Both the position numbers and the translations under genes were made by a program. From the NCBI GenBank assembly GCA_963969595.1, contig OZ018410.1:32988913-33052912 (forward strand): a stretch of DNA of 64,000 bases, in the 5' to 3' direction. The stretch comes from Neckera pumila. Taxonomy: Eukaryota > Streptophyta > Bryopsida > Hypnales > Neckeraceae. The notes beneath the pieces were generated by a model. That model saw nothing but the letters and a program-made list of their open reading frames with translations. It did not search any database and had not been told where the DNA came from. Within the stretch, counting starts at the first letter, position 1, and each line of letters begins with the position of its first letter. Positions 1-11,824 of this stretch are shown piece after piece.

Positions 1-380
1 TGCACCTCAATGTACATTACTGATAAGGAAGGCAAAAAACAAGTCAAACCATTCCTTGAACACAATACTTGATGATCTGATTTACTAGGTTTTACACTGA
101 AACAAATAATGAACAACAGTTGTAGTTACAGTGATTGAAGAACTACTTGAAGAACAGGTAAAAAGATTGTCGTTCAAATCAAACACAATACCATTACCTA
201 CCTCAACAAGATGTGTAATAGAACGGCAACGCTGACTAAAACTTCAAAACTTCCATCTCTGCATCCCCATTCATCGTTGAAGTGCTTCACCATTGAAGTC
301 ATAGCATTCAACAACAAATTCTGAAACTCCTGATAAGACAAACTCTCAGCTACGGCATGTACACAACCAAACCAATCCAT
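1..380 (-). CDS. partial two-exon gene model, product unknown, runs off the left edge
   Basis: Seen: on the minus strand an ATG at 380-378 opens a 59-codon reading frame (starts MDWFGCVHAVAES) to 202, where GAG is followed by a good donor, GTAGGT (201-196). A pyrimidine-rich acceptor ending TTTGTTTCAG lies at 97, giving a 105-bp intron. The second exon (96-1) stays open in the matching phase to the window edge (SVKPSKSDHQVLCSRNG...). The exon is less AT-rich than the spacers and preserves a hydrophobic stretch (EVLVSVAVLLHILL). I recognise no domain. Inference: this is the 5' part of a host gene whose remainder lies to the left. Reading through the donor meets a stop immediately, which supports splicing. 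Alternatively it may be a chance open frame; no homology was tested. Confidence 0.35.
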
Positions 381-1000
381 ACAAAAAATTTCACCCACTA
401 GCTAATTGCGTATATCATACTACCTGTCTGCAGCACTCTGCCTGCATTACAGGTGTGTTACAAGAAGGCCGTCCATTTCACAATCGCACTCCAAAACTCC
501 ATGACGATCGAGGCTTGTACTTCGATTGAAGAAGAATTGCATACTGCTGTACTCGATTTGGCAACAGACCTGCAAACCGGAAAGTTTAAAAACCCCCATG
601 CCACTGCGTTGAGATCGGATACCCAACACTTGTTTTACTTCAATGCTTCTCTCTCTGGTTTTAACAACGTCCAAAATCCGTTGTAAGTTGCTCTACTTAA
701 CTTCCCACGTGTGTGTCGGTGGGTCGATCGCCAGCTTCCCATTCTTTTCTTTAACTGCTCTCGAGCTCCATTGTTTTGTCTTCTGGAACCTTTGCTGTAT
801 GCCGTCCAGCTTTCTCTGGCCAGAAAGCCTTCCAGGTTATCACGTACGTACCGTTGTGCGACGAAGTTGGTTGTTTGACTTTTCAGAAACAAAATTATGT
901 GTTTTGACAAAACCATCTTTAACAAATCTATTATTATTACTGTAAAGCCGACAGTATGCACTGACTCCTGTCACAAACATCTGTCATGTTTTCATCTCAG
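381..1000 (-). promoter_or_regulatory. probable upstream or 5' leader region of the left-edge gene
   Basis: This stretch, especially about 420-900, is clearly less AT-rich than the DNA to its right. It has short open frames on both strands (for example 453-686 +) but none with a recognisable family or convincing splice context. Because it sits directly upstream of the minus-strand ATG at 380, I read it as promoter and/or 5' leader. This rests on composition and position only. Confidence 0.25.
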
Positions 1001-1834
1001 AAAAATATCATCCCATTATTTCATCCGACATTCATGATGAAAACCTAGAGCAAAATGAGTGAGCGTTTGTCCTCGACATGAAACTCAACAATTCACTGTA
1101 ATTTGAGAGTTAGTAGCGTAGAATATTTCTGCATCTGATACATGTTCTATTCAAATTCAAACTCACTAACTGATTTAAAATATGAAAAGAAGATGTTTTG
1201 AAATGTTTTAACTTAGTTTTGAATGCTTTTAGTTACTTTCATCCATATCCACTCTACATGGAACATGGTCCTAAGAAGGCACTCATGTCCAAGAATGCCC
1301 CAAAAAAATCATTTCGGACAACTTCTGGTTTACTCTTAAGTACAGAAATTTCATCGTTGCTGTAATGGTCAATTTTGCTTCCAAAGACGAAGAAAAAAAA
1401 AAAAAAAAAATGATTTCCATTTTTCCAAAATGGAAAAATAATACTAATAATGTTTTACAATACTAATGGGATTGCACAAAATGAAGAAGATGACGATTAG
1501 TATAGCTCCAAATCGTCATCTTCTTCATATCAATTTAAAAAAAAATCGATTTCCATTTTTCCAAAACATCATAACTTCCCAATCTTCACAGAAATCATGA
1601 GCCGTGAAAATGTTGACCATGCATGATCTCTCACATCATTTATTCATCTTACTACATGTAAATTAATCCAAATTTTGACGATTTCATCGTATTTTGAAAA
1701 GAGTACAATGGAAATTGTACATGTATTTCAAAAAGAAGAAGAGTAGGGCTGAAAATTGATGATTTCAACATCTCAAAACTTATTATTTAGCTAATTTAAG
1801 ATTTCCATTTCTGTTTTTTCAATTGCCCAAACTA
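1001..1834. other. AT-rich spacer with a small perfect hairpin, no gene seen
   Basis: There is no supported coding sequence. It contains a poly-A run near 1390-1410 and a perfect short hairpin at 1481-1528 (separate entry). The motif ATTTCCATTTTTCCAAAA occurs on both sides of that hairpin. Confidence 0.5.
1481..1528. repeat. perfect 18-bp stem hairpin
   Basis: The 18 bases at 1481-1498 (ATGAAGAAGATGACGATT) are exactly the reverse complement of 1511-1528, with a 12-base loop. Transcripts of either strand would fold into a stable stem. The stem is shorter than a typical plant miRNA duplex, so no function is assigned. Confidence 0.75.
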
Positions 1835-2139
1835 AGGTAGGAGGCTCTAAAATGGAGCCGGTTCTAAAACCGATCAGGCCCTAGAGGTACATTTTGCACT
1901 TTCCAATGTACAAGTGGTGTGCATTTGAGGAGGTGGTCGGCCCACAAAAATGCACTTTTTTGCAACTTTAGAAATTCATAACTAATTCTACAAAGCTTCA
2001 AAAAATATGAAACAACTTGGGTTAGATGCCAATTTCTCTTGCCTTTCAAGGAAAATTTACTGAAACATATTTTAAGAAGTTTTACCTCCCCAAAATTCAG
2101 CTTCAGCTCCTAGATGAGCGCTTTATGGACCTCCTACCT
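1835..2139. mobile_element. MITE, AGGT...ACCT family, TA-flanked
   Basis: It starts AGGTAGGAGGCTC and ends GACCTCCTACCT, near-perfect terminal inverted repeats, with TA directly outside each end (1833-1834, 2140-2141). It is 305 bp with no coding capacity. Related copies with the same internal words (GGTTCTAAAACCGATC, GTACA...GGTGTGCAT) are at 52093-52211 and 53511-53833. TA duplication is typical of Tc1/mariner-mobilised MITEs (established knowledge). Confidence 0.8.
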
Positions 2140-2141
2140 TA

Positions 2142-3392
2142 CTGAAGAAAAAGAGAATCCCCAATTCCCCATGCACCATTGTTTTGTTGCAGAGTCCTAA
2201 CCCAATTGTTTGTTACAGAAGCCCAGAAATCTTTATCCTGGCAAGACCAAACACGCTTGGCATTACTGATGAAAATATTAACTTCCCACTCTGTCTCTCT
2301 CTGTCAGGGCTTGTTCACTTGTTCATGCCAAGCCACAGAATCTAGAACCTGGAAAGTTTCAAGACTCCAGAGTCCAGAGGTCACTGCACGGATTTGTCCA
2401 CATAAGGTAGACAAGCCTATTACCACCCTGACCCTGATTAGGAATCTGATTATCTTGGGGCCAATTCAACTCCAAAAGGGGGCACATATTTTTCAGAGGT
2501 GTGCACTTTTTCCACGAATCAAACCCAAGTGGGACTATAATTTTTAGATTAAAATTGTAATTCATGTGAATTTCTGAAGCAATCTGCCCTAAAATTATAA
2601 AACCGGTGCTTGTAGAGTGGAATCATGAACATCCGCTAGATAAACTATCTATAACCACTTTCTAGTGTATTCAATGGCACTAGAGTGTTTACTATAAAAG
2701 GATTGACATGTTATCCCTTGTTGAAATTAATGCAATGATTTTGTTGTTAGAAAATGAATGGATTTGGATGAGTTTTTTTAGACAGAATTGGAATTCAAGT
2801 AGGATGACGGAATTAGATAGCGAACGGAAATGGGATGGCTTATTTTATTGAGGGAGGGGATTAGCACCACCTGGAAAATTAGAGTCACCACAAAAAAATA
2901 ATTTTCAAAGTTGCATGATAAGGTTAGTAGAGTTTGACTCCTCTTTGAATGAGATTTTTGTGCTAATTGTAGTAGTTCTTTATAGGAACATACTAAATCA
3001 TGTTAGTTACATATAAGCCAATTTCAATAGTAGATGAGGAATTTAGCAAAAGATATCCAAACTACCTGAATTGCCTAAATTTTTTCAAGCAATATAATTT
3101 TTGATCTAAACATTGGATTGGATTTCTTTAACTTCCTATAAGGGAGGTAAATGTTCCCATCTTATGTTCAAAATTTGAGAACATCTATTAAAAATTGACT
3201 TTGTATGACTGTACCTAAGTTTTCACCAAGTGTTGGCATTTACTCCGAAGGCACCTCCTATCAATAGTGAGGGACTTTGTTTCCCCCCATCAGACCAAAT
3301 GATTGCACTTTGGCTGCAAATACTGGTAGGAATCAATTATAGACCTTCATTAGGTTCAACATGTCCAATAAACACATCCAATTTTGTCCAAA
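2142..3392. other. AT-rich spacer, no gene seen
   Basis: Short open frames (for example 2179-2547 + and 3230-3523 +) show no recognisable domain and overlap repeat-like sequence. TA|AGGTAGACAAGCC at 2405 resembles the left end of the AGGT MITE family, but I could not find a matching right end. Confidence 0.4.
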
Positions 3393-4307
3393 ACCCTAAG
3401 AACCATTTGTCCCCTTGGAGGACAATTTGGGTCCGAACAGGTTTCCACTGTCTCAACTTTAGTGATATTTTTTTGGAATTTTTTGAGGTTGTGTATTTTT
3501 TCAAGAACTTTGTGAATATATAATTTTTATTTTAATTGATGCCTGGAGCAAAAGTTGTAGCACAATAAGCAAAAAAGGAGTTTGGCGGGCAGCACAAAAA
3601 AAATCACAGAAAGTCAAAATAATTTTTTTCAACTATTTCTCTCAAAGATTATATTTTTGTCTACATGTGAAGCTTTGTTTCATTTAATTTGGACTAATAA
3701 TGAGAAAGTTATAGACAATCTTATTTTTTCAGGCAATCTAAGCATCTTCTTGAAAAAATAACTTGTAGAATTCATTTTTGAATGGAATTTTTAGAGTTTT
3801 TCAAATTTTTTTGTTAGAGAGGGTTATGTTTTCTTGCTAGAATGATCTCGCCATTGGAATTATTGTGATTCAATTCCAAAGGAAAGCTATTAACAATTTA
3901 GTTTATCTTCAATCTTGAACCCACCTCTACTTAAAAAAAAATTTATGAGTGAAAACTAAGTGCTTTTTGTCCTAAATTTTTTTGGTAGATTTTCTACTCA
4001 ATTACTTAATATAAATAAGTAGAAAATCAAAATCGGTAGTGCAAAAAATTTGAACTAAAAAGTTTCAAAGCCAAAAAATTGAATCAAGCAAGGTGCAAAA
4101 AATCTTGTTTTCTTCACTTTAAATGCATATGTCTTGCAATCTATATGGTCAAAGTTTCTGGATTTCTTCCACGTATTCATTTACTAGTCAAGTATAAGAT
4201 CTTACAATTAGAGATGCAAAAAAATAAAAATAAATTTTAAAGCTCTTTTCTCTTGCAATAGAAATGACGGCAGTTTTGATAGGAAAATCACCTTGGTCCT
4301 TTAGGGG
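3393..4307. mobile_element. TTAA-family element, subfamily II, degenerate left end
   Basis: The right end reads GGTCCTTTAGGGG|TTAA (TTAA at 4308-4311). The left end (AACCCTAAGAACCATTTGTCCCC) matches, in degenerate form, the CCCCTAAAG start of the copy at 33351-34261. Internal words (GGCGGGCAGCACA, TTTTTCAGGCAATC, AACTTGTAGAATTCATTTTTGAATG) are shared with 33351-34261 and 35514-37013. It is non-coding. Confidence 0.6.
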
Positions 4308-4311
4308 TTAA

Positions 4312-5000
4312 GGACATTTGGGTTTATATAATGAGGTTGTAGAGAATTTTTGAATGCCACTAATATTTTTATTTTTATTCTTTTTGTTATCTAAATTTTT
4401 TCACAATTATGAGGGGTTTTTTGCCTCTACATTTATTATTATTAGAATATTTATTGAAATTTAGATTGACTTTGATTTATTCAATTGAGCCTTTGACGAC
4501 CGTGGTTGATTTGGGGGTGATTGCAGTTTTTGAATACAAATTTGGAAAAGGAAAATTTCATCACTACTCTAAGGAAGTAATTCTAGATCAGATTGTAGGA
4601 ATTGATGTTGTAGGCTTTATTTATGAAAAGAACAAAAAGTGAATATGATCTAAAGGTGCAATTTGTTGTGAGTGATCTTCAAAGTGCAATGCATCGAAAT
4701 AAGCCTTGAGTTGAAGCAACATAATACATTATTGCCCATAATTTTTGAAATATGCCTCCACAATTCATGGGATTGCTAGATAACGTTTCTATCATTCTTA
4801 GGCGTTAATTTCAAATAGAATTACATGAGTTGCTGAATATATATGCGACTTAGAATGTATGACTTAGGGTCGGCCCTGTTGTCTTTGGACAAGCACAATG
4901 ACCTTGTTACTGCACAAAATTCTTTGAAATTGGATTTGTTTGGAGCGCATACGGAAGCTCTATTTGCAGTATTCTTTGAATTTTTTTCAAATACCCCATA
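4312..5000. other. AT-rich spacer, no gene seen
   Basis: One 77-codon open frame (4409-4642 +) has no recognisable family and AT-driven composition. No RNA gene or repeat boundary was identified. Confidence 0.4.
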
Positions 5001-5004
5001 TTAA

Positions 5005-5774
5005 CCCCTAAAGTTCCATGACTATGTTCTCACTGAAAACGCTCAAAAATTGTCATTTTTAGTACAAGTATCCAATTTTGAAAAAAAAAATTTAACACAT
5101 TTAACCATACTTCAATGAAAATATGTCCCAAATGATGGTGCTTCTTTGGGTTCTTTTTCCTAGACAAGTTGGCTACATGCTTGAAAATTCTCACTTCATT
5201 TGGAATTGTACAACATATAGGAAAAAAATAGTAAGTAGATAGTAGTAGGGAATGATTCAAAATACAAAGTTGTCAAGAATTTAATTATGGAATTGAAAAA
5301 TGCTAATCCCAATGGTTGCAATGTTGTAATAAATAATCTACATCCTAGGATTTTATTTTTTTCAAAAAATATTGAAAATTGAGTAAGATAAAGGACTTCA
5401 AAGTTTATTTTAGAATAGAGAATCTATAACTGCCCGCAAACTTAAAATCTTCAAAACTTTTGACTCATTGATCAAAACGGGATGATTCAAAGCTTTTTAC
5501 CTATATATAACTCTAGAAAACCAATTTCAAATTTTTGTTTTCGAAAAAAGTGATTTCTTTTATCTGCCCGGATTGCCCAGTTACAAAAAAAATTACATAT
5601 TAGGCCATAACTTTTGACTTGTATTTCCAAATGTCATGAAATTTGGTGCATATGAAAGATATTCCTTGCCCCCACCTTATGTTAAAATTTTAGCCAAAAT
5701 ATAGAAATTTCTAGTCATACGTATTTTCCCAAAATTTCTATATGGACAAAAAATGCATGTTGGTCCTTTAGGGG
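5005..5774. mobile_element. TTAA-family element, subfamily I
   Basis: It begins TTAA|CCCCTAAAGTTCC (TTAA 5001-5004) and ends GGTCCTTTAGGGG|TTAA (5775-5778), about 770 bp. The internal sequence matches 15738-16660, 41719-42640 and 49098-50026 in the same or opposite orientation, including words such as GTTGGCTACATGCTTGAAAATT and TGCCCGGATTGCCCAG. Only shadow open frames occur. Confidence 0.8.
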
Positions 5775-5906
5775 TTAAGGGCAGTAAAAGACAAAGAATC
5801 CAAAATTAGACCTAAAAGTAGTCAACCGGTCTCTAAAGGATTAATCCTTGCAGAGCCAAGTATTGATTCAATGGACTTACTTCTCCTTGCGGGCAAAATG
5901 CTGTAA

Positions 5907-6403
5907 GACCATCTGCAGTGTTGTCACGGTACATGGCCCAGTATCAGTATAGCTAACTTTTGAATGCTAGACAATTAGAATTTGAAAATTGTCTTATTGA
6001 AAGTGCAATGGAAAGAACATGGAGAAGGAACAAAAAAATTTCAATCTAGACATTGGACAAGTACTTCAAAAGCAAGGTACAAATCTGAAATTATAGAGGT
6101 TTTAGCAAATCACGGTTACTAAAGCAACATTTGGCCATTGACCTTCTAAAAATCGTCAAATGTGGAGGGTCAATGGCCAAATGTTGCTTTGGTAACCGTG
6201 ATTTGCTAAAACCTCTATAATTCAGATTTGTACCTTGCTTTTGAGGTACTTGTCCAATGTCTAGTTTGAAATTTTTTTGTTCCTTCTCCAAGTTCTTTCC
6301 GATGCGCTTCTAATAAGACAATTTTCAAATTCTAATTATTTAGCATTCAAAAGTTAGCTATACCAATACTGGGCCATGTACCGTGACTGCATTGCAGATG
6401 GTC
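5907..6403. mobile_element. 497-bp near-perfect foldback element (long hairpin)
   Basis: The two halves are inverted copies of about 235 bp around a spacer near 6150. Ends are GACCATCTGCAGTG and CATTGCAGATGGTC, with TAA on both outer sides (5904-5906, 6404-6406), consistent with a 3-bp TAA duplication as in PIF/Harbinger-type MITEs. The arms differ at few positions, so the insertion or its palindrome is relatively young. A minus-strand open frame through the right arm is a hairpin by-product. Confidence 0.8.
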
Positions 6404-6406
6404 TAA

Positions 6407-7435
6407 CTTATGTGCTACTCAAAAAAAAAACACGAACAACCAAACAAACAAGTGAACAAACTTGTTTTATGACATAGAGCTGTCTCTAAGTCAAACTCCA
6501 AGAGTGGGATAATAAATGTGCTTGAACTTGAATCTTTTTAAATCTTCATTAAAAAATGGAAATATTAATGAGAGACTCAACCCCATTGAATATATTCAAA
6601 TCATGAATCTTCTATTTGTTTCAAAATTTAAAAAAAAATCATGAATCTTGCTTTGAATCTTGAATCTGCTTGTTGATCAAACGTCGGAAACTTTGAAGTA
6701 AGTCATAATGGATTGGCTCGCATTTCTTTAGAAAGAAATATTTTAAAAGAAAATGAGTTGTTTGAATGAAATACACTCAATACATGAGCCTTTGGGTTGG
6801 GAATTTCATTATTTTTTGCATTGATTTCTCATGTTTGTTTGTAGCATTCATTGGCTTTTTCAATGGCTTCGGAGTAATAATAAACTGCCATTGAATGGTT
6901 TCATTTCGTGTGGACAAAGTATATTATTGAGTGCAGGTTACAAATTGGGTGCAAAGTTGTTTATTATTGAAAAGTGGGGTAGTTGGGCTCCTGACTGAGT
7001 GTGCATTTCTTATTACAATTGAAATAAATGTCTCAAATGGAAATGGTCCATGTGTTTCAAGAAACATAAATAAATAAATGCCTCATTTGTTCCCAAAAAA
7101 ACAAAAAGAAAAGATAAGTTGATTTGATATTTTGGTCTCAATGATTATATTTTCTTTCTTTCTTATTTTACATATGAAAACAATGATGTTTTTCTTTTCT
7201 GAAACAAACAACTGAATGGCACAATTAAGTTACGTTCCTGGACCAGAGAATAAAGAAAAGTAACATCACAGAACCAGATTTGTTTGTTTTCATGCTTCAG
7301 TTCCTTTATTGGAATAAAGTAAATGGCCCCTGATGCAAAAGAGAAAGTGAAAAAGGAAAAGGAAATGTAAGCTACTAATGAGAAGTATTGAATGATGCAT
7401 CCATAGCCTGTTTTTTAAAATATTAAAATATTTCG
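6407..7435. other. AT-rich spacer, no gene seen
   Basis: Simple A/T-rich sequence without supported coding or RNA genes. I see no clean element boundary. Confidence 0.4.
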
Positions 7436-7512
7436 TGTTTTTTTTTAATGCAGTGGTTCTTTCCATTTGTTCAAAAAATAATAATAATAATATTAAGTAA
7501 TATTAAATAATA
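7436..7512 (+). mobile_element. LINE 3'-end remnant
   Basis: A short piece reading TTTTAATGCAGTGG...CCATTTGTTCAAAA followed by an A-rich ATAAT tail. The same terminal block ends the copy at 8149-8345 and, on the minus strand, the LINE fragment at 25845-26589, where it follows a reverse-transcriptase C-terminal region. It is therefore probably a 5'-truncated LINE tail. Confidence 0.5.
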
Positions 7513-7750
7513 AAATATTATTTCTCATTATTTCTCATTATTATTATCATCATTATTAGGGCCGAGGTCTGTTTGAAGAAGAATTCTGGAATTCGAACCT
7601 GTCCCAGACAGCAGAATAATTTTTGGTCGATATGGATTTAAAACTTTAGGGTAATATTATTACTATATCGGGAGTGCATCAAAAAATCACAAACAGATGC
7701 CATTTGGGCCAAATTCGACAATGTTTGGCTTCATTCTCCAGTTTTAGCTA

Positions 7751-8146
7751 AGGTCGGACCACCCATTTTCAACTAGGGACCAATGCTAAACCGGTAGTGC
7801 CCTATTTCCAATCAAGGTTTGTAATGTGTTTTTTACTCTTTTTTAAGGTTGGAACTAGTAAGATCATGACACATGTCCCAAAGTATGCAGAAAGTAACAA
7901 GAAAGTAGATAGTAGGAAGCTAGTTCTTGAGTGATCGGAATTGGAAGACTCTAGAGATTAGGAATTGGTTTGGAAAACTTTTTGGCTCCCAAAATTCACT
8001 GAAATTTCAATTTTGCCAAAAAAAATCTGAAAATTTTGCAATCTCAGTATTTCTATCTCCCTACACAGGAAAAATCTCCATTACAATCAATTGCTCACCA
8101 TTTGTGGCATAGTTGCTTAAGTGATTAGGTGTAGGTGGTCCGACCT
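7751..8146. mobile_element. MITE, AGGT...ACCT family, TA-flanked
   Basis: Termini AGGTCGGACCACCC and GGTGGTCCGACCT are inverted repeats, with TA at 7749-7750 and 8147-8148. It is 396 bp. Its ends resemble those of 27916-28326 and 28717-29114 (AGGTAGAGCCACCC), and it shares a word near TAGTTCTTGAGTGATC with them. It has no coding capacity beyond a chance 61-codon frame. Confidence 0.8.
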
Positions 8147-8148
8147 TA

Positions 8149-8345
8149 CTAGAAACAATGTTACTGTTGTTTGGAATGAAAAGGGTCCGAGTAGTATTCT
8201 TTTGTATAGCTTCAGTTGTTTTTTTGTTTTTTCATACTCATTATCTCTTCATTTGCCAGCTCTCGGGTTTGGTTGTTGTTTAGTGTGGGTTTTTTTTATA
8301 ATGCAATGGTACTTTCCATTTGTTCAAAAATAAAAAAAATAAAAT
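8149..8345 (+). mobile_element. 5'-truncated LINE 3' end
   Basis: It matches the 3' untranslated end of the LINE fragment at 25845-26589 (read on its minus strand): a T-rich stretch, TTTGGTTGTTGTTTAGTGTGG, then AATGCAATGGTACTTTCC and CCATTTGTTCAAAAA with an A-rich tail. It begins immediately beside the MITE at 7751-8146. The short open frame here encodes only the UTR-like segment. Confidence 0.6.
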
Positions 8346-8926
8346 AATCACTTTAACCATGAAAGTACAAGACCTATCACTGAGGTATTTTGCCAAAAAT
8401 GATTTGGTTTATGAATCCAATATGTTCACTCTTCTAATTTCTCCAATAATCTTGAAAGTTATCCATTGGTTACCCTATGGCCTCAACATCCTTCTAAGGT
8501 TAAATAAAAAAAAATATTATTTGGATGTGTACTTTGGACAACCAAATTAAATTCCGTTAAATTAACAGACAAAAATTACGGAGTCCTTGGGAGATCTTGC
8601 TAGAGAAGGAGAAAATTCATGCAAATAGCACGATAAATGTGGCGTAGCCATTTCCATGGGTTTCCTTTATTAAATATGATGTGCCCTTACCTTTAACTTT
8701 TGGCCTTTTAGATCTCTTTTAATAGGATTTATATTGATCATCCAAAGTCCAAATCTAAATAATCTTCTTTCTATTAGAATTATTCTTTATACATTTTCAA
8801 TTTTAGTAGTCTCAAGATCTTATTCCACATCAATCAAAAGTTTATAATATATTTGTGCGCCATTTTGCTGTGTGGACTCATAGAACTAGACCAATTGTTC
8901 TAGCTTTGTAAAAGTTGACAAAGCAT
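8346..8926. other. AT-rich spacer, no gene seen
   Basis: No supported gene; only a chance 76-codon frame at 8320-8550. Confidence 0.4.
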
Positions 8927-9131
8927 CACTACAAGAGAAAGGTGTGTTTTAGGTATAGTCATAGTAGTATAGCCCTATAAGTTAAAGACCTGAAAGAGGT
9001 GTTTTGGGTAAAATTTTACTGAAAACACAGGTATTTCTAGTAATTTTTTACTAAAAACACCCTTTTCTGGTCATTACTTATAGGACTGTACTGCTATGAC
9101 TATACCTAAAACACACCTTTTCCTTGTATTG
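8927..9131. mobile_element. CACTA-type foldback MITE
   Basis: It begins CACTACAAGAGAAAGGTGTG and ends CACACCTTTTCCTTGTATTG. The halves are inverted (GGTATAGTCATAGTAGTATAG against its complement near 9085-9110). The last bases TATTG instead of TAGTG explain why an exact 3-bp duplication is not seen. It is 205 bp and non-coding. Confidence 0.7.
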
Positions 9132-9186
9132 AAATGGAAAGTGTTACAATAAGATATTAACCTCTAATGGATGCGATTGGTTGATT

Positions 9187-9525
9187 CACTAGAAGAAAAT
9201 TGTGTTGCTCTCCATAAGCTCTCAACAAGCTCTCAACAAAATCTAGCTAATATTTTTTGTTAGAAACACACTAGAAGAAAACCAGAAGAAAATTGCGTTG
9301 ATTTCAACAAAACCAACTTGACGTGTTTGTTGTGTTCAAAGCAAAATCTGCGTTGGAAGAAGCTAAAAAATGCAAATTTTGCGTCGGAAACAACAAACAC
9401 GTCAACTTGGTTTTGTTGAAATCAACGCAATTTTCTTCTGGATTTCTTCTAGTGTGTTTCCAACAAAAAACATTAGCTAGATTTTGTTGAGAGCTTATAA
9501 AGAACAACGCAGTTTTCTTCTAGTG
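9187..9525. mobile_element. CACTA-type foldback MITE, TSD ATT
   Basis: It begins CACTAGAAGAAAATTG and ends CAGTTTTCTTCTAGTG, with ATT on both sides (9184-9186, 9526-9528). The whole 339 bp is a long imperfect palindrome with its centre near 9350. Three-bp duplication and CACTA termini are diagnostic of the CACTA/EnSpm superfamily (established). The minus-strand open frame crossing it is a palindrome by-product. Confidence 0.9.
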
Positions 9526-9528
9526 ATT

Positions 9529-10658
9529 GTTTGAAATGCTTATGGAAGTATTCTTTTATAATGGACAAGAGATAAATCCTTTAATTCTATATTTTTATGC
9601 TATATTAGTCCTCTGATCTCCTATTAGTAAGTGCATATAATCATCAACATAATGTGCCAAACTAACCTAGACCAATTGAACAATTGTTTATTCAATCTTT
9701 AATATATTCAGACATTGGAGGAATAGAATGAAAAATATGGAGTTTCAAAATTGATAGTATAATCATCAAATTTTGAAACTTGGATGAGCAACAAAGTGAA
9801 ATATATTCCTTTAGATTAGTTGCAACCTTCTCACTTTAAATGCACATTCAATTTCAAAGCCCCCCTACAGTATTGGAGTTCTTCCTAATCTATCTTTGTG
9901 ATCCACTGAAAAAAATTGAACAATATCATTCTATTTTTATTGATGAAATGAAAGTTTTGGCAAGTTTCATTCTACCGGCAATCATAACAATATTTGTTCC
10001 ATAAATATTATTTTAAGGTGTTTTTTAAGACTCAATTTCTTGTAATTTTCAAGGAAATATATATTTGAGATGAAGATATCTACTACAACATTTTCACTAT
10101 TGAGATTGACATTTTTCAATTTGTTTTTTGAATTACCCACATCTTAGTGCTTTTTGTCCATCCTAACACCCTTCCATTTATTTTAAAAATAAATTTGTAG
10201 AATGAACACGAAGAGTTTCTTGTTAGTTTTAATTCATGTAATCCTCACTTATTTCCTCAATTTGAGGCGCTTTTCAAGAGGTTGCAATCTTTTGGGCACC
10301 TTTTGTCAAAATCCTCATCAATTTTTGAGATTTGGCATGTATGTAACAAATTCAATATGGCATATGATTGTCAAAAGAAAAATTAGTTCTCAAATCAAAT
10401 TCTAAAAAGAGTCAAACTTTCATTAGCTATCTTGAAGTAGTTTCAAGAAAAATATTTTCTTCTAACTTCAAGCCCTATAATCTTGCAATATGTGAAGTCA
10501 AAGTTCTTGAAATTTTTCCCACATATTCCAAATGTTTGTTTCTAACTTTTTACCATTTGGATATCAAATTAAAAAAATTCTCATTGTAAAAGAAATCATC
10601 AAAAAATGACTAGTGTATTGCCAATGCACTTAACCTCCTTGTATTGCAATTTCAAATT
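9529..10658. other. AT-rich spacer, no gene seen
   Basis: Short open frames at 10202-10589 have no recognisable domain. Some words (CTTAGTGCTTTTTGTC) echo TTAA subfamily II interiors, so part may be old element sequence. Confidence 0.35.
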
Positions 10659-10662
10659 TTAA

Positions 10663-11576
10663 GCTCTAAATGACCAATATGTGTTTTTTGGCTACATAGA
10701 AATTTTAGGCAAGTACATGTGAATAGAGATTTCCATATTTTTGGCCCAAATTTTAATAGAAGGTGTGGATAAGGAATAAATTTAAGGCCCAATAATTTTC
10801 ATAACTTTTGACTACATGGTTGAAAAGTTATTGCATGATATGTAGTTTGTTTCTCAACTCGGGTAGCCCGGGTAGATAAAAAAAATTCACTTTTTATAGA
10901 TACAAAAATTTGAGATTGGTTTTTTAGAGTTATATATATGTGGAAAGCTTCAAATCATTCCATTTTGATCAATGAGTCAAAAGTTAAGAGGATTTTTTGT
11001 TTGTAGGCAGTTATGGATTCTTTACTCTAAAATAAACTTTAGAGTCCTTTATTTAATTCAATTTTCAATATTTTTTGGAAACAAATAAAATCATAATATG
11101 TAGATTGTTTATTACAAGATTGCAAACATTGGAATTGGCATTTTTCACTTCCATAAGTTCTTAACAATTTAGTATTCTGAATCATTCTCTACTATTGTCT
11201 ACTTACTGTTTTTTCCTGTACGTTGTACAATTCCAAATGATGTGAAAATTTTCAAGCATGTAGCTAACTTGTCTAGAAAAAAGAATGCAAAGAGGCACCA
11301 CCATTTTGGACATCTTTTCATAGACAAGTGAGCTTGTGAAGTGCAGCTGCCCTGTTTTTTTGCAAGGCCAGAAAAATGATATCCGTGAATTTGAATGCTT
11401 ATATTTTGCAATCCACAAGGTGGAAATTTCTTGCCACATGTTTTCAAACCAGCATTCTACTAGACCCTATGGTTATATGTATTAAAAAAAGTTTTTTCTC
11501 CAAAATTTGGTACTTGATCTAAAAATGGCGGTTTTTGAGCATTTTTGGTGAAAACATAATCATGGAACTTTGTAAG
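10663..11576. mobile_element. TTAA-family element, subfamily I, degenerate termini
   Basis: It begins TTAA|GCTCTAAATGACC and ends CATGGAACTTTGTAAGTAA, mutated forms of the family termini. The interior follows the consensus order: TTTGGCTACATAGAAATTTT, GGGTAGCCCGGGTAG, GTTTGTAGGCAGTTATGGATTC, GTTGTACAATTCCAAATGATG, GTGAAGTGCAGCTGCCCTG. The two overlapping minus-strand frames near 11200-11447 recur in other copies in altered form and look non-coding. Confidence 0.7.
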
Positions 11577-11824
11577 TAAGACTCCATATTTGCTTCTAAA
11601 TTCTTTTATAAATGAACCTGACATCATATACTTATGAACGGGAAAAATCCTCATTCCTATATTGAGCAAAATTTTACTCCAAGAGGGCTCGAAGTTTGTT
11701 GACCTTGTTTCACTGGAATGAAAAAAAGTTTTTTTCCTCACTTCAAACTTTGTAAATTTATAATCTTACAATCCATATAGTCAAATAAATGGTCTGAAGT
11801 TTCTCCTCACATTGCCTTGTTGAA

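Noticed and set aside
11199..11447. Overlapping minus-strand frames with FWPCKKTG-like sequence
   Set aside because: The same DNA recurs in TTAA-family copies with different frames and stops, showing no coding constraint.
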